Shown here in pieces: positions 8,440 through 16,193 of a stretch of 24,738 nt of DNA (its first letter is position 1; every line of letters starts with the position of its first letter). The notes under the pieces were generated by a model. The model did not search any database and was not told the origin of the DNA. It saw only the letters and a program-made list of their open reading frames with translations. The translations under genes and the position numbers were made by a program. This DNA is from GCA-020343675 sp964462945 (GTDB lineage: Bacteria > Planctomycetota > Phycisphaerae > Sedimentisphaerales > Anaerobacaceae), in the NCBI GenBank assembly GCA_964462945.1, contig CAYWZW010000078.1, positions 1-24,738 of the forward strand, given 5' to 3'.

Positions 8440-8641
8440 ACAGGCAGGTTTTCTGACTTGCGTCTTACCTTGAGACTCCTTCCCATCCGGCACCGATTTT
8501 CAGGCGTGGACAGTGGACAAAATATCTCTCGGATTTCCGATTTGACAATCGGAACAGGCGCTCACAGCGGCGCGACCGTCGCGGATTTTAACCGCGTTCC
8601 CGTTTCCTTATCCCGAAGCACAAAGCCCCGGGACCTGCAAT
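8440..8641 (-). promoter_or_regulatory. Cobalamin (AdoCbl-type) riboswitch aptamer
   Basis: Read on the minus strand, the region shows the cobalamin riboswitch signature: GCAGGT near 8638-8633 pairing with ACCTGC near 8448-8443 as the closing P1 helix, then GGAAACGGGAACGCGGTTAA with AAATCCGCGACGGTCGCGCC and GCTGTGA, and near the 3' end GATGGGAAGG followed by the B12 box GCAAGTCAGAAAACCTGCC. It is followed by an intrinsic terminator and the DUF4465 gene, so high cobalamin should switch the operon off. The motif match is strong; exact aptamer edges and ligand subtype are approximate. Confidence 0.93.
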
Positions 8642-8672
8642 TGGGTTATCTGCTTGTCAAAGAGCAAACGCA

Positions 8673-8701
8673 AAACTACCAGACACCCCGCCAAAAGTCA
8701 A
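8673..8701 (-). promoter_or_regulatory. Probable promoter of the B12 operon
   Basis: On the minus strand TTGACT (8701-8696) and TAGTTT (8678-8673) are 17 bases apart. Transcription would begin near 8666, about 25 bases before the riboswitch P1 helix. The -35 element overlaps the stop codon of the upstream ptuB-like gene, so the operon is packed tightly behind the defence cassette. Confidence 0.4.
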
Positions 8702-9456
8702 GCGAAAAATTTTGCATTCACTGCACATCGTATCATCGAAGCATATTGGCTTGAGCTTTGAACAGATCTATCGATCAAGTCTTTTGCCTTCTTACTTTCA
8801 GGGACGGGAGGCGTCATGTTTGCCACCTTATAGATAATCTCCAACTTATCGTAGTGATCTTTGCGTATATCATTCAACTTATCTCTGTCTAATCCTAATG
8901 CTTTGATGGTGGCTTTTCCTCTTGGATTATCGTCTATGGCAAAAATCACTTCCGCTCGAAACGATATGAATTTCTCCGCGTCCTCGGCGGGATTTATGAA
9001 AACAGGCTTCTCTACCCCTATGTCGTCGTTATGAGATTTCGCTCTGTCATGTGGCTTTATCAGTGGAAAAAGATTTTCCTTGTAACGTTGATTACAAAGC
9101 TGGCAGGAAAAAAATAAATTAGACCACTCGTATGCCAGCCAATAATAACCAGGTCTTTCCAGCGGTGCTTCTGATTTTTGCCTTGCTCCCGCCTTCGGCC
9201 TGAAATGCTCTACATCACCGTAGGAGATGTGAGTAACCTTGGATTCACAAAAGCAACATTTATCGTGCTGGGCTTTTCTTAAAGCAGCTTTTACAGTTGT
9301 ATGGCCATATATCTTCGAATCAAAATCAAACTTCTTCCGGCCTTCATTATACGCCTTGCTGCTCCGCGTATATGACTTGCAATTTGCCTGCGTCTTCTTC
9401 TTGCCCTTGGTGCGAAGTATTTGTGGAGCCAGCTTTGGCTTGTCGACCCTTATCAC
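8698..9456 (-). CDS. ptuB: PtuB-like HNH endonuclease (Septu-type defence)
   Basis: This 252-residue protein has an HNH/zinc-finger nuclease core: C67-C-F-C70, then D-V-E-H-F-R-P-K (81-88, containing the likely catalytic His84), Y-W-L-A-Y-E-W-S-N-L (105-114) and C118-x-x-C121-N. The two Cys pairs would hold the structural zinc, and the D-V-E-H-F-R-P-K / Y-x-W-L-A-Y-x-W-x-N-L pattern is typical of PtuB and of the HNH proteins paired with OLD-like ATPases. The N-terminal 45 residues are basic. It overlaps the upstream ATPase gene by four bases (ATGA, 9453-9456), a sign of translational coupling. PtuA-PtuB complexes cut DNA or RNA-related substrates in Septu defence and also occur as retron effectors; no reverse transcriptase or ncRNA is seen here, so plain Septu is preferred. 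Confidence 0.85.
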   Translation of the reverse strand: MIRVDKPKLAPQILRTKGKKKTQANCKSYTRSSKAYNEGRKKFDFDSKIYGHTTVKAALRKAQHDKCCFCESKVTHISYGDVEHFRPKAGARQKSEAPLERPGYYWLAYEWSNLFFSCQLCNQRYKENLFPLIKPHDRAKSHNDDIGVEKPVFINPAEDAEKFISFRAEVIFAIDDNPRGKATIKALGLDRDKLNDIRKDHYDKLEIIYKVANMTPPVPESKKAKDLIDRSVQSSSQYASMIRCAVNAKFFA

Positions 9457-10856
9457 TTTTTACTACTCTCCCTGTTTTTCACACTCTTTGCAGCTTGCCT
9501 TATGATCTCCATCGCTTCTATGTCCTCCGGCGTTTCAGCTACCGGCAAAGCACCCATCTGAGATTCTACCTTCTCGAGCTTTTCCTTGTCAGCTTTGGTG
9601 AGTTTAGCTTTTGAAAGCAATTTCCTGCGCTGTTTTTGTAGTTCTGCGATTTCCACTGAGCGGCTGCTTTCCAATCCGAACAGGCTCGTTAGTATTTGAT
9701 CCGTTCTCCACCCCCAAACAGACAGTGGATTGTTATCTATGACGACATGATCGCCTTCCCGCCTAAGGAGCACGATATTTGCATTCGCAGCTCCCTGAAC
9801 GACAAGCGGACTGTGAGCCGTCACAATGAATTGTGTATTGACGAAACGTTCGCTCAAGTAACGCATGATTGTCCGCTGCCACTTAGGATGAAGGTGCAAG
9901 TCGATTTCATCAATCAAGACAATTGCGGGCTCCGCCAGAGGGTTGCGGCTCCTGGGATATCTCTCGAACATTCGGCTTGCCAAGTCAACCATCCACGTAA
10001 TCATTGCTCTGTACCCAAGGCTCAGGCCACCTAACCTGACCCAGCCATAGGGTGTTTCAAATTCGACTTGTGGTTTGAGATTTTTCTCCGTGGGCGTGGT
10101 GACCCTGATATCATGAACTTCCGGCAGCAGGTTTATCAATACCTCTCTAATCTGGTCCCGTCTCTTACGGGCACTTTGTCCGACTCTTGACGAAGTTTCG
10201 CTCGCTTTCGCTGAATAATCAGCCTGGAGCAACCATTCTTCTGCGTTTATCAATTCAACGTTATCTTTAAAAAGGCTTGCACTTGGATCATCAAGCTCTT
10301 TCTCGGAAAGTGAACTTTCTCCCATTATCCTTGATGCCCCATAGCCATAACAACTCAGCCCACCAAACGTTTCTGGGTCACAATCTGTGCAACTTCCGTT
10401 CCAGTTCATTTTTCCAAGTTGTCTATCAGCAGGAGACGAAAATACAACAGACATACTTTCTTTCTTCATTTCTTTTTCCATTCTTGTGATTTTGGCTGAA
10501 AAACAAGCTTTTCCTGAAATGGAGAGTGTGTCTTTTAGCTTATCTCTATGTAGATTGAACTTATGCTCGTCATAAAACAATTTTGGAACCATAATACGTC
10601 CATCAGCAAATGAAGTTGGTTCCAAGGCAACAAAACATTGGAGGAGGGTTGTCTTACCTGTATTATTGTCCCCTAAAATAACTGTCCACTGTGATGGCCT
10701 ACCTTGGCCGTCAGAAACATCGATAGTCTGTTGCGGACCGAAACATCTCACATTTTCAACGCTCAGTGATAGAAAATACGCTGGAGGGTATGCTTTGCCC
10801 TTGGCAGACTTCTTTTTGAGAACTGTCTTCTTCTTGGCAACCTTTTTCTTTGTCAT
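9453..10856 (-). CDS. ptuA: PtuA-like AAA/ABC-type ATPase (Septu-type defence)
   Basis: This is a 467-residue SMC/OLD-like ATPase. The Walker A is G-D-N-N-T-G-K-T-T (62-70), the ABC-like signature L-S-L-G-Y lies at 278-282, Walker B is V-L-I-D-E-I-D (313-319) with the H-L-H-P D-loop region, and the switch T-A-H-S-P is at 346-350. Residues 130-180 are richer in Cys and may be an insertion. The first 22 residues are an unusual Lys-rich tail. In Septu, PtuA senses infection or nucleotide state and holds the PtuB nuclease in check. It has its own promoter (10914-10942) and AAGGA before the ATG, and couples to ptuB by a four-base overlap. Base composition is AT-richer than the neighbouring secreted-protein genes, consistent with horizontal transfer. 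Confidence 0.85.
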   Translation of the reverse strand: MTKKKVAKKKTVLKKKSAKGKAYPPAYFLSLSVENVRCFGPQQTIDVSDGQGRPSQWTVILGDNNTGKTTLLQCFVALEPTSFADGRIMVPKLFYDEHKFNLHRDKLKDTLSISGKACFSAKITRMEKEMKKESMSVVFSSPADRQLGKMNWNGSCTDCDPETFGGLSCYGYGASRIMGESSLSEKELDDPSASLFKDNVELINAEEWLLQADYSAKASETSSRVGQSARKRRDQIREVLINLLPEVHDIRVTTPTEKNLKPQVEFETPYGWVRLGGLSLGYRAMITWMVDLASRMFERYPRSRNPLAEPAIVLIDEIDLHLHPKWQRTIMRYLSERFVNTQFIVTAHSPLVVQGAANANIVLLRREGDHVVIDNNPLSVWGWRTDQILTSLFGLESSRSVEIAELQKQRRKLLSKAKLTKADKEKLEKVESQMGALPVAETPEDIEAMEIIRQAAKSVKNRESSKK

Positions 10857-10913
10857 CTTGTTATTTCCTTAGAGTAATCACAGGTTGACCGCCTATTCTC
10901 AGATTGTTGGTGT

Positions 10914-10942
10914 ATAGTAGATGATGTCTGAAACCACGTCAA
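10914..10942 (-). promoter_or_regulatory. Promoter of the ptuAB cassette
   Basis: On the minus strand TTGACG (10942-10937) and TACTAT (10919-10914) are exactly 17 bases apart. The start would be near 10907, giving a leader of about 50 bases that ends in AAGGAA before the ptuA ATG. The cassette is therefore probably independent of the upstream nitrilase gene. Confidence 0.6.
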
Positions 10943-10974
10943 GCAAGAACATCGGAGAGAGGAGGGATGCCGCA

Positions 10975-11964
10975 CTATGGTAGCGAGCGAGTGTCAAGTG
11001 CTCGCGGATGCCTGGACGGTGTTCCATTGTGATATGTTTCGTCCTCGGGGAGCTTCATGATTTTGTTGTTGTGGGTCCAGCTTGGGAATTGTTTTGTGCG
11101 GTCTTCATCCGGGAATTCACGATAAAGAATTCCAGGGACGCCTCTTTCCAGCGATTCCAGCGAACCATCGGGTCTGGCGATACACGTCGGCCACGATGAA
11201 TAATGGCCGGACGAATTACTGGCAACGACCCACATCAAGTTATCTGAGGCCCTGACTCTGATTTCCGCGGGGATGATCTCGTCAAGTATGGTCTTGCCTT
11301 CGTGGTGCGCGTTATAGAACGAATGAAACATGACCTGCACGCCTTTATGTCTATATATATTGTACATCTCCGGGAAACAAGAGTCATAGCATATCAGAAA
11401 ACCCAACTTGAACCCTTTGAGTTCATGAACTACGGTATGATTGCCTGGAGTATAGAATTTCAAATCTCCACCTGTCAACATGGACTTGTCATAACGACTG
11501 ACAATCTTGCCCTGGTCTGAGATGATATACAGGCAATTCAAGGGCTTTTCATCTTCGCTAATGTAATGAGCCGACCCGAGAACAACCCAGATGCCCTGTT
11601 CCCGGGCAAGTGACATGATACGGTACGTCTCATCTCTTAATTTGGCCCAATTGAAATCCTGAAACGATGGCACGTCTTTAGGCGGGTATCCACTGAGAGC
11701 AGCTTCTGAAAAATGAACGATATCCGCTTTGTTCAGAGCGGCCTCCCTGATGAATCGCTTAATGTAATCTGCGTTGCTTTCGATATCCCCACAGACAGGG
11801 AATTGGCACGTAGCCACTTTCAGCTTTTCTTCAGAGTGGCTTGCCCCGGAAGAGCCTGTCAGGAATAGGGCAACCAACAACAAATTTCGCAATAGAATGG
11901 AAGTCGCGTGTTCGATCTTATACCAATATGGTTTCCTTTGTGTGGACATATTTCTCGGCCCCAT
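10975..11964 (-). CDS. Exported carbon-nitrogen hydrolase (nitrilase superfamily)
   Basis: The nitrilase catalytic set Glu-Lys-Cys is complete: E87 in H-F-S-E-A-A, K160 in R-Y-D-K-S and C192 in L-I-C-Y-D-S-C, in a 329-residue alpha-beta-beta-alpha protein. Members hydrolyse amides, nitriles or ureido compounds; the substrate cannot be told from sequence. Unlike most nitrilases, which are cytoplasmic, this one begins with a basic stretch and a hydrophobic segment (about residues 21-40) ending S-G-A-S-H-S, so it is probably exported or membrane anchored. The start could also be the second ATG (11949); neither has a strong ribosome-binding site. It lies 71 bases after a sugar isomerase-like gene on the same strand, with no clear functional link. 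Confidence 0.85.
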   Translation of the reverse strand: MGPRNMSTQRKPYWYKIEHATSILLRNLLLVALFLTGSSGASHSEEKLKVATCQFPVCGDIESNADYIKRFIREAALNKADIVHFSEAALSGYPPKDVPSFQDFNWAKLRDETYRIMSLAREQGIWVVLGSAHYISEDEKPLNCLYIISDQGKIVSRYDKSMLTGGDLKFYTPGNHTVVHELKGFKLGFLICYDSCFPEMYNIYRHKGVQVMFHSFYNAHHEGKTILDEIIPAEIRVRASDNLMWVVASNSSGHYSSWPTCIARPDGSLESLERGVPGILYREFPDEDRTKQFPSWTHNNKIMKLPEDETYHNGTPSRHPRALDTRSLP

Positions 11965-12035
11965 GTACGTCTCATGTTCATTTCTCTGCCCAAAATCGTC
12001 AGGGGTAGAACGAAAGCCACGGTCGGATGGTTGCT

Positions 12036-12968
12036 TTAGAACTTCTTAACGTAGTCGAGAAAGGCTCTGGCCGTCTTGTCCAGGTTTTCGATGTCTCCGC
12101 CGCCGGCTAAGACCGCGCACATCTCGTAGCCGATATAACCCTGGTAGCCGATTTCCTTCAGGGCGTTGAAAAAGGTTTCGTAGTCGATAATGCCCTCCCC
12201 CATCGGCACGGCTCGAATCAGGCTTTCCTGCTGTGTGTAGTTAATCAGGTTGTCTTCGTAACGGTATCTCGGCAAGCGCACATACTGGGCTGCGGTGGTG
12301 TGAACGATGAAGGGCCTGAGCTTCAGGACGGCCGCCCGGATTTGTTCCGAGCCGGCGCCCTGGAGCGTGGGACTCCACGCATCAAAAGCAGCCTTGACGT
12401 TCGGCAGGTTGACTTCGCCCAGAAGCCAGTGCATCATATCGTGGCCGGATGCGATGTCATGATGATTCTGCACGGCAAGGGTCAAGCCGTACTCGGCCGC
12501 CTTTTGGCCGGCGAGCTTTAGTCCTTCGACCACCATAGCATATTGTTGGTCAAAAGGTATGCCGGGCCGTTCATAGCCGGTGAATATGCGCACCATGTCC
12601 GTCCCCAAATCACGCGCTAACTTGGCCAGTTCCCCGACGTAGCACGCCTGAATTTCCACGTTGGGAATCCCCGCCTTATCCACTCCGGCTGTAAAATCCG
12701 TATATCCCGCCAGGCAAACCAACTCAAGACCGAGACTTTCGATCTTGTTTCGCAAAGCCTTCCGGGCCGCAGCATCGTAGTCCAGGGGCGAAACGTGGGG
12801 CCTCTTGGCCGTCAACATCACGCCGTCAAATCCGAGCTGCTTTGCCTTGTCCAGGAACTCAGCGACGCTCAACCTGGCCTGTCCTCGCCAGAAACCGGCA
12901 TAGCTGACAGAATGTAAACACGTTTTGACCTTGAAATCCTTCGGATTACCCGTCGGCAACCTGTGCAT
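12036..12968 (-). CDS. Sugar isomerase/epimerase-like TIM barrel (AP endonuclease 2 superfamily)
   Basis: This protein of 310 residues is built like xylose isomerase-like TIM barrels: L-G-F-D-G-V early, A-V-Q-N-H-H-D at about 166-172, A-F-D-A-W at 195-199, I-V-H-T-T at 221-225 and G-Y-E-M at 280-283. These would give a metal site in which the usual first Glu is replaced by Gln168, as in some family members. There is no signal peptide, so it acts in the cytoplasm. The start at 12968 is preferred to the ATG six bases upstream because the AAGGA site (12977-12981) is then correctly spaced. Neighbours do not define the substrate; it could equally be an inositol-catabolism or keto-sugar isomerase. 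Confidence 0.8.
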   Translation of the reverse strand: MHRLPTGNPKDFKVKTCLHSVSYAGFWRGQARLSVAEFLDKAKQLGFDGVMLTAKRPHVSPLDYDAAARKALRNKIESLGLELVCLAGYTDFTAGVDKAGIPNVEIQACYVGELAKLARDLGTDMVRIFTGYERPGIPFDQQYAMVVEGLKLAGQKAAEYGLTLAVQNHHDIASGHDMMHWLLGEVNLPNVKAAFDAWSPTLQGAGSEQIRAAVLKLRPFIVHTTAAQYVRLPRYRYEDNLINYTQQESLIRAVPMGEGIIDYETFFNALKEIGYQGYIGYEMCAVLAGGGDIENLDKTARAFLDYVKKF

Positions 12969-13114
12969 GATCATATCCTTTTCAAATATCCGCAGCGAAA
13001 ACGTCCGGCGTTACTGAAATTGCCGGCCCGGCAGAAAACCTCAATGCCGAATATCGTGGACTATCAATGACCGGCCGTCAACGAAGAAACGGCAAGCCAT
13101 AGTCTCGGGGCCGG

Positions 13115-15598
13115 TCACCGCTGTTCTGTGCCCTGCTCGTGAGGCAGCTTGGCCCGCCATTGCTCGGCCTGCTCGGGCTTGCCCCAGGCTTCGTAAAGCT
13201 TGACCAGATTGCCCATCGAGTCCAGCGTGTCCGGGTGCGTTTCTCCAAGCATATTGCCTCGGCCCTCGACCGCCTTGACCAAGAGCGGCTCCGCTTCGGC
13301 GTGCCGGCCCAGAGTTGTGTATAGCATGGCCAGCCTGTGCATTGATTCGAGCGTGTCCGGATGGGTCTGGCCCAGCACGAGCCGTCTGCCCTGCAGGGCA
13401 CTGACCAGCAGCGACTCGGCCTCCTCGTAACGACCCATCCGGCTGTACAGCCAGGCCAGGCAGTTCATCGAGCTCAGCGTACAGGGATGCTCCTGGCCCA
13501 GCGTGAGACGCCCGGTCTCCAGCGCATCGGCCAGGAGCTTCTCCGCCTCATCGTAACGGCCCTGGGCCGTGTACAGCGTAGCCAGGCCATTCATGGAATA
13601 GAGCGTGTCCGGGTGCTCAGCGCCCAACACGACAGATTCGAACTCCAGCACTTTCAGTAAGAGCGGCTCCGCCTGGTCGTAGCGGCCCTGGGCGATGTAC
13701 AGCATGGCCAGACCATTCATGCAGTACAATGTATCGGGATGCTCCTCACCCAGCAGACGGCGCGATTGCTCCATCGCCTCGAGGTACAGCGGCTCGGCCT
13801 CGTTGTAACGGCCCTGGGACTTGTAAACGGTCGCCAGGTTGCCCGTAAACAGTATCGTGGAAAGATCCTCCTCGCCTAACACGGCACGGCTGACCTCGAG
13901 CATCCTGGTGTACAGCGACTCCGCATCTTTGTACCGGCCCTCAGAGAAGTACAGTACAGCCAAGCCGTTCATGGAGTATAACGTATCGGGATGCTCTTCG
14001 CCGAGTACCTGCCGTCTGCCTTCGACGGTCTCGGTGAAAAGGGCCTGCGCCCGGTCGTACCGGCCCTGCCGCCAGTACACTCGGGCAAGGCCATCCATCG
14101 TGCTGAGCGTATCGGGGTGCTTCGGGCCGAGCTGCTCCCGCCGAATCTGGGATGCGCGCTCGAGGTGCCTCTCGGCCGGGCCGAAGTCGCCGATGTTCCG
14201 ATACGTGGTTCCCAAGGTTTGACGAATCGAGGCTTCAACGAGGGGCTCCTGCTCGAACTTGCCTTCGAGCTTATTTGATGCGGCGTCAAGAAATGAGCGC
14301 ACGGTGACTTCCCGCCCCTGGGCGACGTACGGGTCCACCGATGCCAGCAGGTCATTGCGTAGAAAGTCGCTTACGGCTTGTGAGGTTTCCGCCTGCCGCT
14401 TGGCTTGGTCGCGGGCGACCAGCGCATCGGCGCGAGCCCGAGCCGCTCGGACGGCAAAGACCGTCGAGACGATAATCCCCGCGACTAAGACCGCCAGCAC
14501 CACTGCGATGCCGGCAACCAGCGCTCGATTTCGATGAACAAACTTTCGCAGACGGTACGCCGCAGATTCAGGACCCGCAATCAGCGGATTGCCGTTCAGA
14601 TAATTCGTGACGTCGTCCGCAAGCTGGGAGGCCGACCGATAGCGCCGCGTGCGGTCCTTCCGCATCGCCTTGAGCGGAATCCACTCAAGCTCTCTCCGCA
14701 GCCGTCTGGCCAGGCTCACGACATCAGTACGCCGACTTTCGGCGACCCCCGAGGCCTGTTCGCCCAGGCTTGTCAGACGCGTGCTTGGCTTCTTGGGGTC
14801 CTGCTCGCTGATGACCTTTCGGATGTGATCCACGCCGCCCTCACGAAGCGCCTGGGCATCAAACGGCAGCGCGCCGGTCAGCAGCTCGTAAAGCAGCACG
14901 CCCAGCGAATAGACGTCCGAGCGCGTGTCGATATCCTGCGCGCCCATCTGGGCCTGCTCAGGACTCATGTACTCCGGCGTTCCGACAAACTGACCCTGTT
15001 CAGTGTAGAGTGTCCGGTCGGTCAAGGGCTGCGTAATAGCCTTGGCAACACCGAAATCAATAATCTTGACGGTTGCCTTCTGGCCCTGGACGGATACCAA
15101 AATGTTCGACGGTTTAATGTCCCGGTGGATGATACCCTTCTGGTGGGCGTGCTGGACACCGTCGCATGCCTGCAGAAACAGTTGCAGCCGATCTTCAATA
15201 GTGAGCTGTTGCCGGTCGCAATGCTCGATGATGGGAATGCCTTTGACGTTTTCCATCACGAAATAGGGCAGGCCGGCTTCGGTCGCTCCGGCGTCGAACA
15301 CGGGGGCGATATTCGGGTGGCCCAGCAGAGCCAACGCCTGACGCTCGGCCTCAAAGCGGGCAATCACCTGTTTGGTGTCCATGCCGGGTTTGATGACCTT
15401 CAGCGCAACCCGGCGTTTCACGGGCTTTTCCTGCTCCGCTAAATAGACAATGGAAAAACCGCCCTCGCCGAGGATGCCCAGCAGCCGGTAAGGACCGATC
15501 TGCCCGATCGGCTCTTTCCCGGAGCTTCCGAAGGAGCTGGTCGCACCGGCACCTTCGCCGTTCGGCTTATTGTCATTGCTTGTCTGAGCGTCGGTCAT
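13115..15598 (-). CDS. Membrane Ser/Thr protein kinase with C-terminal TPR array
   Basis: Numbered from the ATG at 15598, chosen because GAGG lies seven bases ahead and the 20 upstream in-frame residues look non-coding, the protein has 827 residues. The kinase domain is complete: G-E-G-G-F-S loop at 44-49, K67, H158-R-D catalytic loop with N165, D181-F-G, and G-T-P-E-Y-M-S-P-E at 206-214. A transmembrane helix at about 360-383 is followed by a short helical linker and nine TPRs of the 42-residue kinesin-light-chain type (G-R-Y-x-x-A-E, L-G-x-x-H-P-D-T-L). The kinase faces the cytoplasm and the TPRs probably the periplasm, a layout common in planctomycetes. It is divergent from a FHA-domain gene whose product could read its phosphothreonines. 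Signal and targets are unknown. Confidence 0.92.
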   Translation of the reverse strand: MTDAQTSNDNKPNGEGAGATSSFGSSGKEPIGQIGPYRLLGILGEGGFSIVYLAEQEKPVKRRVALKVIKPGMDTKQVIARFEAERQALALLGHPNIAPVFDAGATEAGLPYFVMENVKGIPIIEHCDRQQLTIEDRLQLFLQACDGVQHAHQKGIIHRDIKPSNILVSVQGQKATVKIIDFGVAKAITQPLTDRTLYTEQGQFVGTPEYMSPEQAQMGAQDIDTRSDVYSLGVLLYELLTGALPFDAQALREGGVDHIRKVISEQDPKKPSTRLTSLGEQASGVAESRRTDVVSLARRLRRELEWIPLKAMRKDRTRRYRSASQLADDVTNYLNGNPLIAGPESAAYRLRKFVHRNRALVAGIAVVLAVLVAGIIVSTVFAVRAARARADALVARDQAKRQAETSQAVSDFLRNDLLASVDPYVAQGREVTVRSFLDAASNKLEGKFEQEPLVEASIRQTLGTTYRNIGDFGPAERHLERASQIRREQLGPKHPDTLSTMDGLARVYWRQGRYDRAQALFTETVEGRRQVLGEEHPDTLYSMNGLAVLYFSEGRYKDAESLYTRMLEVSRAVLGEEDLSTILFTGNLATVYKSQGRYNEAEPLYLEAMEQSRRLLGEEHPDTLYCMNGLAMLYIAQGRYDQAEPLLLKVLEFESVVLGAEHPDTLYSMNGLATLYTAQGRYDEAEKLLADALETGRLTLGQEHPCTLSSMNCLAWLYSRMGRYEEAESLLVSALQGRRLVLGQTHPDTLESMHRLAMLYTTLGRHAEAEPLLVKAVEGRGNMLGETHPDTLDSMGNLVKLYEAWGKPEQAEQWRAKLPHEQGTEQR
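13232..14113 (-). repeat. Seven tandem 126-bp units encoding TPRs
   Basis: Within the kinase gene, seven consecutive units of 126 bases each encode one 42-residue TPR beginning at (D/S/C)-T-(L/I), plus a partial unit at the 3' end. The units are clearly related at DNA level (for example CCGGGTGC..., CGGCCCTGG...) but diverged, so expansion is not very recent. Confidence 0.8.
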
Positions 15599-15690
15599 TC
15601 GCAGTCCTCGTCGCCAATGGCGGTTCTTCAGGAGCTTTACTGGGTAAGACGTTTGCAATACCGCAAAAATTCGAAAATCTCAAAAAGAGC

Positions 15691-15719
15691 TTGACTGTAG
15701 TGCGAATGGCCAATACTAT
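15691..15719 (+). promoter_or_regulatory. Promoter of the FHA-domain gene
   Basis: TTGACT at 15691-15696 and TACTAT at 15714-15719 have 17-base spacing. The start would be near 15726, giving a leader of about 80 bases before the ATG at 15805. The spacing and -10 hexamer are the same as in the ptuA promoter. Confidence 0.6.
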
Positions 15720-15804
15720 ATTGGTCTATCACGATAACGTCAAGGTGACCGTAGATTTGGGCCGGTGTGCGTGCATCCGCAAGTGTTTGTCAGAAGGAGT
15801 TGTA

Positions 15805-16176
15805 ATGGCCTCTATTATCATCACATCCGGAGAGCATAAAGGCGAGTATCTGCCGCTCGGCAGGCGGACAAATGTGATTGGAAGAGCCGAGGCCCTTCCG
15901 ATGCAGATCCTGGACGATATGGTCTCTCGCAAGCATCTGCGAATACGCTATGATGAGAAAACGAATGAGCACCTTGCCGAAGATATGAACAGCAAGCACG
16001 GCGTGCTCATCAACAATCGGAAAATGACCACGCAGACCGTATTGAAAGAAGGGGATCTGATCCATATCGGCCAGACCACCCTGATGTTCACAGAAGAAGA
16101 CTTCGATGATCGTGAAAGCGCTCTGGCGCACTATAAGAAGGCCGGTGAGCGACAGCGCCCCACCATGATGGAGTGA
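15805..16176 (+). CDS. FHA-domain protein, stand-alone
   Basis: The 123-residue product is almost entirely one forkhead-associated domain, a phosphothreonine-binding module. Its hallmarks are all present: G26-R at the first loop, S41-R-K-H44, and N-S-K-H-G (62-66) followed by L-I-N-N. A short acidic and basic tail (about 97-123) ends in R-P-T-M-M-E and contains one Thr that could itself be modified. The start at 15805 is preferred over upstream in-frame codons because AGAAGGAG precedes it and a good promoter lies between those codons and this one. It is transcribed divergently from the Ser/Thr kinase, so it is a natural reader of that kinase's phosphorylation; this link is inferred. Confidence 0.88.
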   Translation: MASIIITSGEHKGEYLPLGRRTNVIGRAEALPMQILDDMVSRKHLRIRYDEKTNEHLAEDMNSKHGVLINNRKMTTQTVLKEGDLIHIGQTTLMFTEEDFDDRESALAHYKKAGERQRPTMME

Positions 16177-16193
16177 ACTGAGAATTTTGAATT

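Noticed and set aside
8698..10856. Reading the ATPase-HNH pair as a retron effector
   Set aside because: No reverse transcriptase gene or msr/msd-like RNA is found next to it; a plain Septu cassette explains what is seen.
13020..13032. Perfect palindrome TGCCGGCCCGGCA between the sugar isomerase and kinase genes
   Set aside because: It is short, has no T-run and sits in GC-rich DNA; not enough to call a terminator or operator.
13232..14113. 126-base periodicity that could suggest a CRISPR or satellite array
   Set aside because: Units are contiguous coding DNA in phase with 42-residue TPRs, without spacers.
14534..15442. Open frame of 302 codons on the plus strand inside the kinase gene
   Set aside because: It mirrors the kinase domain, which has every catalytic motif on the other strand; no domain could be recognised in the mirror frame.
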